Below the pieces are notes generated by a model. That model was not told the DNA's origin and searched no databases. It saw only the letters and a program-made list of their open reading frames with translations. A DNA stretch of 52,409 bases from NCBI GenBank assembly GCA_009746045.1, contig RPFO01000086.1:831732-884140 (forward strand), written 5' to 3'. The position numbers and the translations under genes are program-made. This document shows, one piece after another, positions 41,581 to 52,409 of this stretch (position 1 is its first letter; each line of letters opens with the position of its first letter). Source of the DNA: Mesostigma viride (lineage: Eukaryota > Streptophyta > Mesostigmatophyceae > Mesostigmatales > Mesostigmataceae).

Positions 41581-42140
41581 AACGCCGGCCGGCGCAACTG
41601 GATACATGTAAACCATACAAAAGTGATTTTATGAAACACATACAGTTTGTCATTAATAACGACGGCCGGCGTAACTCGGGCGCAATTAAAAACCATTAAG
41701 AAGCAACTCAGGATATGCAGGCAGAAATCCTTCAGGTGTAAAAAAGATGTACAAACACACTTTTGGTAATGGGGCCTGATTGCGCAACTGCAAGATACCA
41801 TTGGAAACGCCGGCCGGCGCAACTGGATGCATGTACATAAACCATACAAAAGTGATTTGCACAAAACCCCTACAATTTGTCATGAGTAACGACGGCCGGC
41901 GTAACTCGGTTGCATTTGAAAACCACAAAGAAGCAACTCAGGTAGTGAAGGCGGAAATCCCAGAGGTGATAAAATGTTTACCAACACAAAATGTTGATAA
42001 GCGTGCAAGCTTTTGCAAGTGCGCGCAAGATACCATTGGAAACGCCGGCCGGCGCAACTGGAACACCAAAACAAAAAACTTGATTTGCACGAAACCCATT
42101 CAGTTCGTCATGGATAACGACGGCCGGCGCAACTTCATGG
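41581..42140. repeat. ~230-bp tandem repeats with CGGCCGGCG sites
   Basis: Units start near 41581, 41806 and 42041 (the third partial), about 80-90% alike. Each unit has two sites, AACGCCGGCCGGCGCAACT and AACGACGGCCGGCGTAACT, about 75-90 bp apart, so six occur in 560 bp. They lie upstream of the transposase-like gene, where subterminal transposase-binding repeats would be expected. Confidence 0.8.
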
Positions 42141-44437
42141 CACTCACCACTTTCACCAAATGCCATGTCGCCATTATATTGAGGAAAGCGAAGTATGCCC
42201 ACTTGAAGCTGTGGTCTGCAGAACATTGACACAAAATATGCATGGTATTTCAAGCAATGAATGCTATGTGTCAGGCATCAATGTCTTTATTGTATCCAAA
42301 TGTGGTTAGGACGGAGGTTTACATTGGTTGCTATTTTAAGACAATGGCGTATAACCAAACATTGCACACACTCAAGAGTGTACTTATGCTGAACTGGAAA
42401 GGAACATTAAACCCCAATAAGGTAGATATTTTTCTTTTACATTTTAATTTTTTATATACTACTTTATATAATATTATATTATATTATATTATATTATGCT
42501 ATATTATGTTATATGAAATAACATTAAAATTAACATAAAATTAAAATTATATATTAATTATAGTATATTATATAATTTATATTATATATTATATTCACGA
42601 TGCTCTGTGTATTAATGACATATCAGACACACCTACATCACATCGCCTTGATGTTTCCGTTGTATGGGTCCGGTCGGGCGTTGGTAGCTGGTCGACAACA
42701 ATTCTACATTTCCTAAAAAAAAATGCGACCGTGCCTACATTCGAAGGCGCGCTGTGGCTGACCTGAACTATCGGTGAACACCTCGGCGTCACTTGACCGG
42801 CCTAGGTTGACATTTCGGCAGAGTAACGCTGCTTAAAGGATCCTTGCGTAGTTCGCGCGATTTGGCTCTTTATATATGTTTTTGGAGACGACGAGCAAGC
42901 ATCCGATTGGTCAGCCAATTCCTGTCCAGTCCTCGGACAGTGTCCAATCCGGTGCTTGGGATCCAGAAAACGTGCTCGAGCCTGGCCACTCTGTCGCGGG
43001 CGCCGCGCTAGTGGCGTCGCGCCCAAACCTGACCAGGCCATAGGAAAGGGCGGGGGCGAATGCAAGAATTATTGTTATATCCTGACCTGTCCTGGGGAAG
43101 GTCCGGGGCGAATGCAAGAATTAATATACCTGCGTATGCAACCAACACGGCCGATCCACATACATAATCCGACTGAGCTGGACGGTACGGACCAAATTTC
43201 GGTGCAAATTGAGGCCCAAAAGCTATGTCGGCATGGTGCGCGCACCCCTTGCGGTAGGGGCCATGGCGACTGCCTTTAGACGAAACGTGACAAATCTGGC
43301 ACGCGGAAAGCAGAAATGCTCGATTGTTGGAGAAAATTAGTTACTGATTCTAATTTATGGCGGGATGGTTGCGATCTATAATGTCGCGGGCTTTTTTTCT
43401 TTGCCATCGGCAGGGGGGGTCCGGCCTGAATTTCTGTCGGGATGAATAAAGTATATTGGATGCCTGCCGGGTTGATTGTCGATTGTTGCCAGTTTTGATG
43501 GTCGTAAGGAAAGCTAGTTTAATGATGTTTCTAAAGCCGTAAAAATTCCCGCTGCTATCTTTACCTTTCCCGTCATTTTGCGGTAAGATAACATTAGCCC
43601 TGCGCGATGCGTACTGCCCAACCACTCCATGAAAGGGTGGACTTTCTTGTGCGCCTGGGCACGAATAAATGCCCGTTATGGTACGTTCTTGTGTTAAACG
43701 TCTTAAGCTTGCGTTTTCCTGCTTTCTTACCTCGTTGAGCGTAAGCTTTTTGCCTTCTTTCCGGCCAGATGCAGCCAGAAAGTTGCGGGTCCTGGCGCTG
43801 CATCGCTGGATTCCTGGGTGTCTTTTAGCTAGTTAATCGTCTGTGACGTGGCTGGCTTTCTGCAGCGCGTGGCCCGCAACCTGTCGGGAAGGTGTAATGC
43901 TTTTATTTCCATGCTTCTCTGAAATTTCTTTTGCTTTATAGACAGTTGTGTTCGAGGAAATTCACGCGGTCTTCCTAAGCAGCGGCATCATTTTCCCCAG
44001 ACACTGACGAGCTGGCACCTGTCTCCTAAAGAGAGCGGCTCGTGCTTGTTAGAAAGGAGGCAGTGTGCATTTTGCGGGACACAATGCTTTGGTGGCACAT
44101 GCGTCAGGTAGGCTGTTCCAATGGTCTCTTCACCTTTCCCACTGAGTAAATGTTAGCATTTGTCATGCTAACCAGAGCAGCTAGCCACAGGTTGGCTGGA
44201 TAAAAAGTCAGCTTATTTTCTCTTTATATACTGCGTGTGTGGTCCTCCACGTGTCCGGCTTGTTGGGCATTTTGGAAGAGGGTTTATAATGTGTTGTTGG
44301 GTGGAACAACTTGGTTGTTGGCACAAAATCACACATTATTAGCCTGAGATAGGCATGACATATGCTGCTCAGGCGTGTCGTCCTACCAGCCTTGTTGTTA
44401 AGGGTAGACTCACAAGGCTGGCTGTGCCGATGGAGGG
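42141..44437. other. No recognised gene; AT-rich and mixed DNA
   Basis: 42430-42592 is a nearly pure TATAT/ATTAT tract. GGGCGAATGCAAGAATTA is repeated near 43050 and 43108. Short frames elsewhere have no recognised domain. Confidence 0.4.
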
Positions 44438-44449
44438 GTGGGGCGTGCT

Positions 44450-45217
44450 AGCCCCCCCCACACCCACGCATGCATGCTAGCCCACCCCCACACCCACGCA
44501 TGCATGCTAGCCCCGGCCCCGGCCCCCCCACACCCACGCATGCATGCTAGCCCCCCCCACACCCACGCATGCATGCTAGCCCACACTCACACCCACGCAT
44601 GCATGCTAGCCCACCCCCACACCCACGCATGCATGCTAGCCCCCCCACACACCCACGCATGCATGCCAGCCCCCCCACACACCCACGCATGCATGACCGC
44701 CCCCCCCACACCCACGCATGCATGCTAGCCCACCCCCACACCCACGCATGCATGCTAGCCCCCCCACACACCCACGCATGGATGCCAGCCCCCACACACA
44801 CCCACGCATGCATGACAGCCCCCCCACACACCCACGCATGCATGCTAGCCCCCCACACACACCCACGCATGCATGCCAGCCCCCATACACACCCACGCAT
44901 GCATGCCAGCCCCCCCCCACACTTACGCATGCATGCTAGCCCCCCACACACACCCACGCATGCATGCCAGCCCCCCCCACACCCACGCATGCATGCCAGC
45001 CCCCCCCACACTTACGCATGCATGCTAGCCCCCCACACACACCCACGCATGCATGCCAGCCCCCCCCACACCCACGCATGCAGGCTAGCCCAACCCCACA
45101 CCCACGCATGCATGCCAGCCCACCCCCACACCCACACGTGCATGCCAGCCCACCCCCACACCCACGCATGCATGCCAGCCCACCCCCACACCCACGCGTG
45201 CATGCCAGCCCACCCCT
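44450..45217. repeat. ~29-bp minisatellite, about 26 copies
   Basis: Unit of the type CCCCCACACCCACGCATGCATGC(T/C)AG with variable C-run length. The alternating purine-pyrimidine GCATGCATGC core is in every copy. Frames through it encode spurious HACMLAPP-type repeats. Confidence 0.92.
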
Positions 45218-45492
45218 AGCTTGAGCGTGCTTGTAAAGTTTTTGCATGGTTTATTAAAATGAGTGGAATATGTATTTATTGCATTAAATGTTAATTTTAT
45301 TGATCATGAATGAAAATGGTCAACATTGCCGAAGTGCCCCTAAATTGCTCAATATTGTGTGCTCAAGAATTCAATGAGGATTGTCATCATGGAAACCCGC
45401 ACAAATTCACGATTCCGGGCATGCATGTGAAAGTATCAAGAACAATTTTCAATTAAGAATGGTATCTCATTGTTCCATGAATCAATATGACT
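45218..45492. other. Spacer between minisatellite and satellite
   Basis: AT-rich, unique-looking, no feature recognised. Confidence 0.4.
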
Positions 45493-48400
45493 CCATGTAC
45501 GTAGACAAGCCATGATGACCCCATGGGAGCCTGAATCCTCATCATTAAATACATAAATGCCACCCATGTACGTAGACGGGCCATGATGACACCAATGGAG
45601 CCTGAATCCTCATCATTAATTACATAAATGCCAACCATGTACATACACGGGCAATGATGACACCATGGGAGCCTGAATCCTCATCATTAATTACATAAAT
45701 GCCAACCATGTACGTAGGCCAGCCATGATGACACTGTGGGAGCCTGAATCCTCATCATTAATTTCATACATGCCAACAACACGTAGACGGGCCATAATGA
45801 CACCACGGGAGCCTGAATCCTGATCATTTTTTTTTCTTTGACATCCATGTACGTAGGCCAGCCATGATGACACCATGGGAGCCTGAATCCTCATCATTTT
45901 TTTTCTGAGACATCCATGTACGTAGGCCAGCCATGATGACACCATGGGAGCCTGAATCCTCATCATTTTTTTTCTGAGACATCCATGTACGTAGGCCAGC
46001 CATGATGACACCATGGGAGCCTGAATCCTCATCATTAAATACATACATGCCATCCATGTACGTAGACAGGCCATGACATCTGACACCATGGGAGCCTGAA
46101 TCCTCATCATTTACTATTCCTTGACATCCATGTACGTAGACGGGCCATGATGACACCATGGGAGCCTGAATCCTCTTCATTTTTTTTTCTTTGACATCCA
46201 TGTACATACGTAGGCCAGCCATGATGACACCAATGGAGCCTGAATCCTCATCATTAATTACATACATAAATGCCATGATCATCAATGACCCCATGGGAGC
46301 CTGAATCCTCATCATTAAATACATAAATGCCACGGTCCATGTACGTAGACGGGCCATGATGACACCAATGGAGCCTGAATCCTCATCATTAATTACATAA
46401 ATGCCAACCATGTACATACACGGGCAATGATGACACCATGGGAGCCTGAATCCTCATCATTAATTACATAAATGCCAACCATGTACGTAGGCCAGCCATG
46501 ATGACACTATGGGAGCCTGAATCCTCATCATTCATTTCATACATGCCAACAACACGTAGACGGGCCATAATGACACCACGGGAGCCTGAATCCTCATCAT
46601 TTTTTTTTCTTTGACATCCATGTACGTAGGCCAGCCATGATGACACCATGGGAGCCTGAATCCTCATCATTTTACTAAATGCCATCCATGTACGTAGGCC
46701 AGCCATGATGACACCATGGGAGCCTGAATCCTCATCATTAATTACATACATGCCACATGTACGTAGACAGCCATGATGACACCATGGGAGCCTGAATCCT
46801 CATCATTTATTTTTGACATCCATGTACGTAGGCCAGCCATGATGACACCATGGGAGCCTGAATCCTCATCATTTTTTTTCTTTGACATCCATGTACGTAG
46901 GCCAGCCATGATGACACCATGGGAGCCTGAATCCTCATCATTAATTACATACATGCCATCCATGTACGTAGACAGCCATGATGACACCATGGGAGCCTGA
47001 ATCCTCATCATTAATTACATACATGCCATCCATGTACGTAGACAGGCCATGATGACACCATGGGAGCCTGAATCCTCATCATTTACTATTCTTGACATCC
47101 ATGTACGTAGGCCAGCCATGATGACACCATGGGAGCCTGAATCCTCATCATTAATTACATAAATGCCAACCATGTACGTAGACAGCCATGATGACACCAT
47201 GGAGCCTGAATCCTCATCATTAATTACATAAATGCCATCCATGTACGTAGACGGGCCATGATGACACCATGGGAGCCTGAATCCTCATCATTTACTATTC
47301 TTGACATCCATGTACGTAGGCCAGCCATGATGACACCATGGGAGCCTGAATCCTCATCATTAATTACATAAATGCCATCCATGTACGTAGACAAGCCATG
47401 ATGACACCATGGGAGCCTGAATCCTCCTCATTAATTACATAAATGCCAACCATGTACGTAGACAGCCATGATGACACCATGGGAGCCTGAATCCTCATCA
47501 TTAATTACATACATGCCATCCATGTACGTAGACAGCCATGATGACACCATGGGAGCCTGAATCCTCATCATTTACTATTCCTTGACATCCATGTACGTAG
47601 GCCAGCCATGAGACACCATGGGAGCCTGAATCCTCCTCATTAATTACATAAATGCCAACCATGTACGTAGACAAGCCATGATGACACCATGGGAGCCTGA
47701 ATCCTCATCATTTACTATTCCTTGACATCCATGTACGTAGGCCAGCCATGATGACACCATGGAGCCTGAATCCTCCTCATTAATTACATAAATGCCAACC
47801 ATGTACGTAGACAAGCCATGATGACCCCATGGGAGCCTGAATCCTCATCATTTACTATTCCTTGACATCCATGTACGTAGACGGGCCATGATGACACCAT
47901 GGGAGCCTGAATCCTCATCATTTACTATTCCTTGACATCCATGTACGTAGGCCAGCCATGATGACACCATGGAGCCTGAATCCTCTTCATTTTCTTAATG
48001 AGAGGATTCAGGTTACATAAATGCCAACCATGTAGGTAGACAAGCCATGATGACACCATGGGAGCCTGAATCCTCATCATTTACTATTCCTTGACATCCA
48101 TGTACGTAGGCCAGCCATGGAGACACCATGGGAGCCTGAATCCTCCTCATTAATTACATAAATGCCAACCATGTACGTAGACAAGCCATGATGACCCCAT
48201 GGGAGCCTGAATCCTCATCATTAATTACATAAATGCCATCCATGTACGTAGACGGGCCATGATGACACCATGGGAGCCTGAATCCTCCTCATTAATTACA
48301 TAAATGCCAACCATGTACGTAGACAAGCCATGATGACACCATGGGAGCCTGAATCCTCATCATTAATTACATAAATGCCATCCATGTACGTAGACGGGCC

Positions 48401-51400
48401 ATGATGACACCATGGGAGCCTGAATCCTCATCATTAATTACATAAATGCCATTCATGTACGTAGGCCAGCCATGGAGACACCATGGGAGCCTGAATCCTC
48501 ATCATTAATTACATACATGCCAACATGTACGTAGACAAGCCATGATGACACCATGGGAGCCTGAATCCTCATCATTTATTTTATGAGACATCCATGTACG
48601 TAGGCCAGCCATGATGACACCATGGGAGCCTGAATCCTCATCATTTCTTTTTCTTTGACATCCATGTACGTAGGCCAGCCATGATGACACCATGGGAGCC
48701 TGAATCCTCCTCATTAATTACATACATGCCATCCATGTACGTACACGGGCCATGATGACACCATGGGAGCCTGAATCCTCCTCATTTACTATTCCTTGAC
48801 ATCCATGTACGTAGGCCAGCCATGATGACACCATGGGAGCCTGAATCCTCATCATTAAATACATACATGCCATCCATGTACGTAGACAGGCCATGATGAC
48901 ACCATGGGAGCCTGAATCCTCATCATTTACTATTCCTTGACATCCATGTACGTAGACGGGCCATGATGACACCATGGGAGCCTGAATCCTCATCATTTTT
49001 TTTTCTTTGACATCCATGTACATACGTAGGCCAGCCATGATGACACCAATGGAGCCTGAATCCTCATCATTAATTACATACATAAATGCCATGATCATCA
49101 ATGACCCCATGGGAGCCTGAATCCTCATCATTAAATACATAAATGCCACGGTCCATGTACGTAGACGGGCCATGATGACACCAATGGAGCCTGAATCCTC
49201 ATCATTAATTACATAAATGCCAACCATGTACATACACGGGCAATGATGACACCATGGGAGCCTGAATCCTCATCATTAATTACATAAATGCCAACCATGT
49301 ACGTAGGCCAGCCATGATGACACTATGGGAGCCTGAATCCTCATCATTAATTTCATACATGCCAACAACACGTAGACGGGCCATAATGACACCACGGGAG
49401 CCTGAATCCTCATCATTTTTTTTTCTTTGACATCCATGTACGTAGGCCAGCCATGATGACACCATGGGAGCCTGAATCCTCATCATTTTTTTTCTGAGAC
49501 ATCCATGTACGTAGGCCAGCCATGATGACACCATGGGAGCCTGAATCCTCATCATTAAATACATACATGCCATCCATGTACGTAGACAGGCCATGATGAC
49601 ACCATGGGAGCCTGAATCCTCATCATTTACTATTCCTTGACATCCATGTACGTAGACGGGCCATGATGACACCATGGGAGCCTGAATCCTCATCATTTTT
49701 TTTTCTTTGACATCCATGTACATACGTAGGCCAGCCATGATGACACCAATGGAGCCTGAATTCTCATCATTAATTACATACATGCCATCCATGTACGTAG
49801 ACAGGCCATGACATCTGACACCATGGGAGCCTGAATCCTCATCATTTACTATTCCTTGACATCCATGTACGTAGACGGGCCATGATGACACCATGGGAGC
49901 CTGAATCCTCATCATTTTTTTTTCTTTGACATCCATGTACATACGTAGGCCAGCCATGATGACACCAATGGAGCCTGAATCCTCATCATTAATTACATAC
50001 ATAAATGCCAACCATGTACATACACGGGCAATGATGACACCAATGGAGCCTGAATCCTCATCATTAATTACATAAATGCCAACCATGTACATACACGGGC
50101 AATGATGACACCATGGGAGCCTGAATCCTCATCATTTTTTTTTTCTTTGACATCCATGTACATACGTAGGCCAGCCATGATGACACCAATGGAGCCTGAA
50201 TCCTCATCATTAATTACATACATGCCATCCATGTACGTAGACAAGCCATGATGACACCATGGGAGCCTGAATCCTCATCATTAATTACATACATGCCATC
50301 CATGTACGTAGACAGGCCATGATGACACCATGGGAGCCTGAATCCTCATCATTTACTATTCCTTGACATCCATGTACGTAGGCCAGCCATGGAGACACCA
50401 TGGGAGCCTGAATCCTCCTCATTAATTACATAAATGCCAACCATGTACGTAGACAAGCCATGATGACCCCATGGGAGCCTGAATCCTCATCATTAATTAC
50501 ATAAATGCCATCCATGTACGTAGACGGGCCATGATGACACCATGGGAGCCTGAATCCTCCTCATTAATTACATAAATGCCAACCATGTACGTAGACAAGC
50601 CATGATGACACCATGGGAGCCTGAATCCTCATCATTTACTATTCCTTGACATCCATGTACGTAGGCCAGCCATGATGACACCAATGGAGCCTGAATCCTC
50701 CTCGTTAATTACATAAATGCCAACCATGTACGTAGACAAGCCATGATGACCCCATGGGAGCCTGAATCCTCATCATTTACTATTCCTTGACATCCATGTA
50801 CGTAGACGGGCCATGATGACACCATGGGAGCCTGAATCCTCATCATTTACTATTCCTTGACATCCATGTACGTAGGCCAGCCATGATGACACCAATGGAG
50901 CCTGAATCCTCATCATTAATTACATACATAAATGCCATGATCATCAATGACCCCATGGGAGCCTGAATCCTCATCATTAAATACATAAATGCCACGGTCC
51001 ATGTACGTAGACGGGCCATGATGACACCAATGGAGCCTGAATCCTCATCATTAATTACATAAATGCCAACCATGTACATACACGGGCAATGATGACACCA
51101 TGGGAGCCTGAATCCTCATCATTAATTACATAAATGCCAACCATGTACGTAGGCCAGCCATGATGACACTATGGGAGCCTGAATCCTCATCATTAATTTC
51201 ATACATGCCAACAACACGTAGACGGGCCATAATGACACCACGGGAGCCTGAATCCTCATCATTTTTTTTTCTTTGACATCCATGTACGTAGGCCAGCCAT
51301 GATGACACCATGGGAGCCTGAATCCTCATCATTTTTTTTCTGAGACATCCATGTACGTAGGCCAGCCATGATGACACCATGGGAGCCTGAATCCTCATCA

Positions 51401-52409
51401 TTAAATACATACATGCCATCCATGTACGTAGACAGGCCATGATGACACCATGGGAGCCTGAATCCTCATCATTTACTATTCCTTGACATCCATGTACGTA
51501 GACGGGCCATGATGACACCATGGGAGCCTGAATCCTCATCATTTTTTTTTCTTTGACATCCATGTACATACGTAGGCCAGCCATGATGACACCAATGGAG
51601 CCTGAATTCTCATCATTAATTACATACATGCCATCCATGTACGTAGACAGGCCATGACATCTGACACCATGGGAGCCTGAATCCTCATCATTTACTATTC
51701 CTTGACATCCATGTACGTAGACGGGCCATGATGACACCATGGGAGCCTGAATCCTCATCATTTTTTTTTCTTTGACATCCATGTACATACGTAGGCCAGC
51801 CATGATGACACCAATGGAGCCTGAATCCTCATCATTAATTACATACATAAATGCCAACCATGTACATACACGGGCAATGATGACACCAATGGAGCCTGAA
51901 TCCTCATCATTAATTACATAAATGCCAACCATGTACATACACGGGCAATGATGACACCATGGGAGCCTGAATCCTCATCATTTTTTTTTTCTTTGACATC
52001 CATGTACATACGTAGGCCAGCCATGATGACACCAATGGAGCCTGAATCCTCATCATTAATTACATACATGCCATCCATGTACGTAGACAAGCCATGATGA
52101 CACCATGGGAGCCTGAATCCTCATCATTAATTACATACATGCCATCCATGTACGTAGACAGGCCATGATGACACCATGGGAGCCTGAATCCTCATCATTT
52201 ACTATTCCTTGACATCCATGTACGTAGGCCAGCCATGGAGACACCATGGGAGCCTGAATCCTCCTCATTAATTACATAAATGCCAACCATGTACGTAGAC
52301 AAGCCATGATGACCCCATGGGAGCCTGAATCCTCATCATTAATTACATAAAATGCCATCCATGTACGTAGACGGGCCATGATGACACCATGGGAGCCTGA
52401 ATCCTCCTC
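45493..52409. repeat. 71-bp satellite array, about 97 monomers, running off the window
   Basis: Each monomer has a constant core, CATGTACGTAG...ATGATGACACCATGGGAGCCTG and AATCCTCATCATT, joined by one of a few linkers (AATTACATAAATGCC, ACTATTCCTTGACATCC, TTTTTTCTTTGACATCC, TTTTCTGAGACATCC). The three-base patch after GTAG also has variants (ACGGG, GCCAG, ACAAG). Minus-strand open frames across it encode repetitive peptides and are not genes. Confidence 0.93.
49026..52409. repeat. Higher-order repeat of 1,846 bp within the satellite
   Basis: The order of linker variants from about 49026 onward recurs from about 50872. Matched points (49233/51079, 49280/51126 and 50092/51938) are all offset by 1,846 bp, or 26 monomers. 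The second block is cut by the window end. A shorter related block lies near 45824-46417. Confidence 0.8.

Noticed and set aside
44450-45217. CRISPR array
   Set aside because: Units are contiguous and similar throughout, with no unique spacers, no cas genes, and the context is eukaryotic.
45493-52409. Minus-strand frames of up to 270 codons in the 71-bp satellite
   Set aside because: They simply follow the monomer; the period is not a multiple of three, frames wander, and two 270-codon copies are identical because of the 1,846-bp higher-order repeat.

Overview
The window is eukaryotic repeat-rich DNA with almost no ordinary genes. Spliceosomal GT-AG introns, L1-like and restriction-endonuclease-type LINEs, a Penelope-like element, an 8-bp-TSD inverted-repeat element, a solo LTR and very long tetranucleotide arrays all point to a large nuclear genome. 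The mix (LINE with a zf-RVT-like C terminus, Penelope RT, GC-rich PHD/RING-bearing LINE, huge (GGCT)n/(CCCA)n/(CCAT)n tracts) fits a green alga best, possibly a prasinophyte-type genome. That assignment is an inference with low confidence; no rRNA, tRNA or organelle marker is present to settle it.

Layout. 1-2.9 kb: a (GGCT)n/(GGGC)n tract and one plausible host exon (signal peptide, receptor-like ectodomain). 2.95-8.06 kb: a full-length but frameshifted APE-type LINE (here LINE-B), bounded by an 18-bp target-site duplication (TSD). 8.59-16.42 kb: a 7.8-kb element with ~740-bp terminal inverted repeats and a 10-bp TSD. Its interior holds 9-bp minisatellites, a solo LTR inside a (CCCA)n array and fragments of an ORF1-only retroelement. 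16.4-17.8 kb: retroelement tails. 17.9-21.9 kb: a truncated LINE (LINE-A) broken by a Penelope-like RT element and by a 740-bp TIR element with an 8-bp TSD. 22.8 kb: a 132-bp retro-insertion with a 12-bp TSD.

24.4-31.1 kb: a minus-strand non-LTR retrotransposon whose reconstructed domain order is PHD finger, RING-H2, C2H2-type fingers, reverse transcriptase, CCHC knuckle, PD-(D/E)XK endonuclease. It is preceded on its 5' side by eight and a quarter apparently identical 170-bp tandem repeats. This is the most unusual object in the window.

31.4-34.3 kb: ORF1-only retroelements. 34.3-37.4 kb: a second LINE-A copy (minus), itself hit by an ORF1-only element (11-bp TSD) and by a TIR element. 38.1-41.4 kb: an intron-containing transposase-like gene, followed by ~230-bp repeats carrying CGGCCGGCG. 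44.4-45.2 kb: a ~29-bp minisatellite. 45.5 kb to the end: a 71-bp satellite with modular linkers and a 1,846-bp higher-order period.

A unifying theme is a short 3'-terminal hairpin (CTCC..CAAC..GGAG) followed by a (TTAA)n-type tail. It ends LINE-A, the ORF1-only elements and several truncated insertions. TSDs of 9-12 bp flank three of these insertions, which suggests one reverse transcriptase mobilises several element types by recognising a common 3' end.
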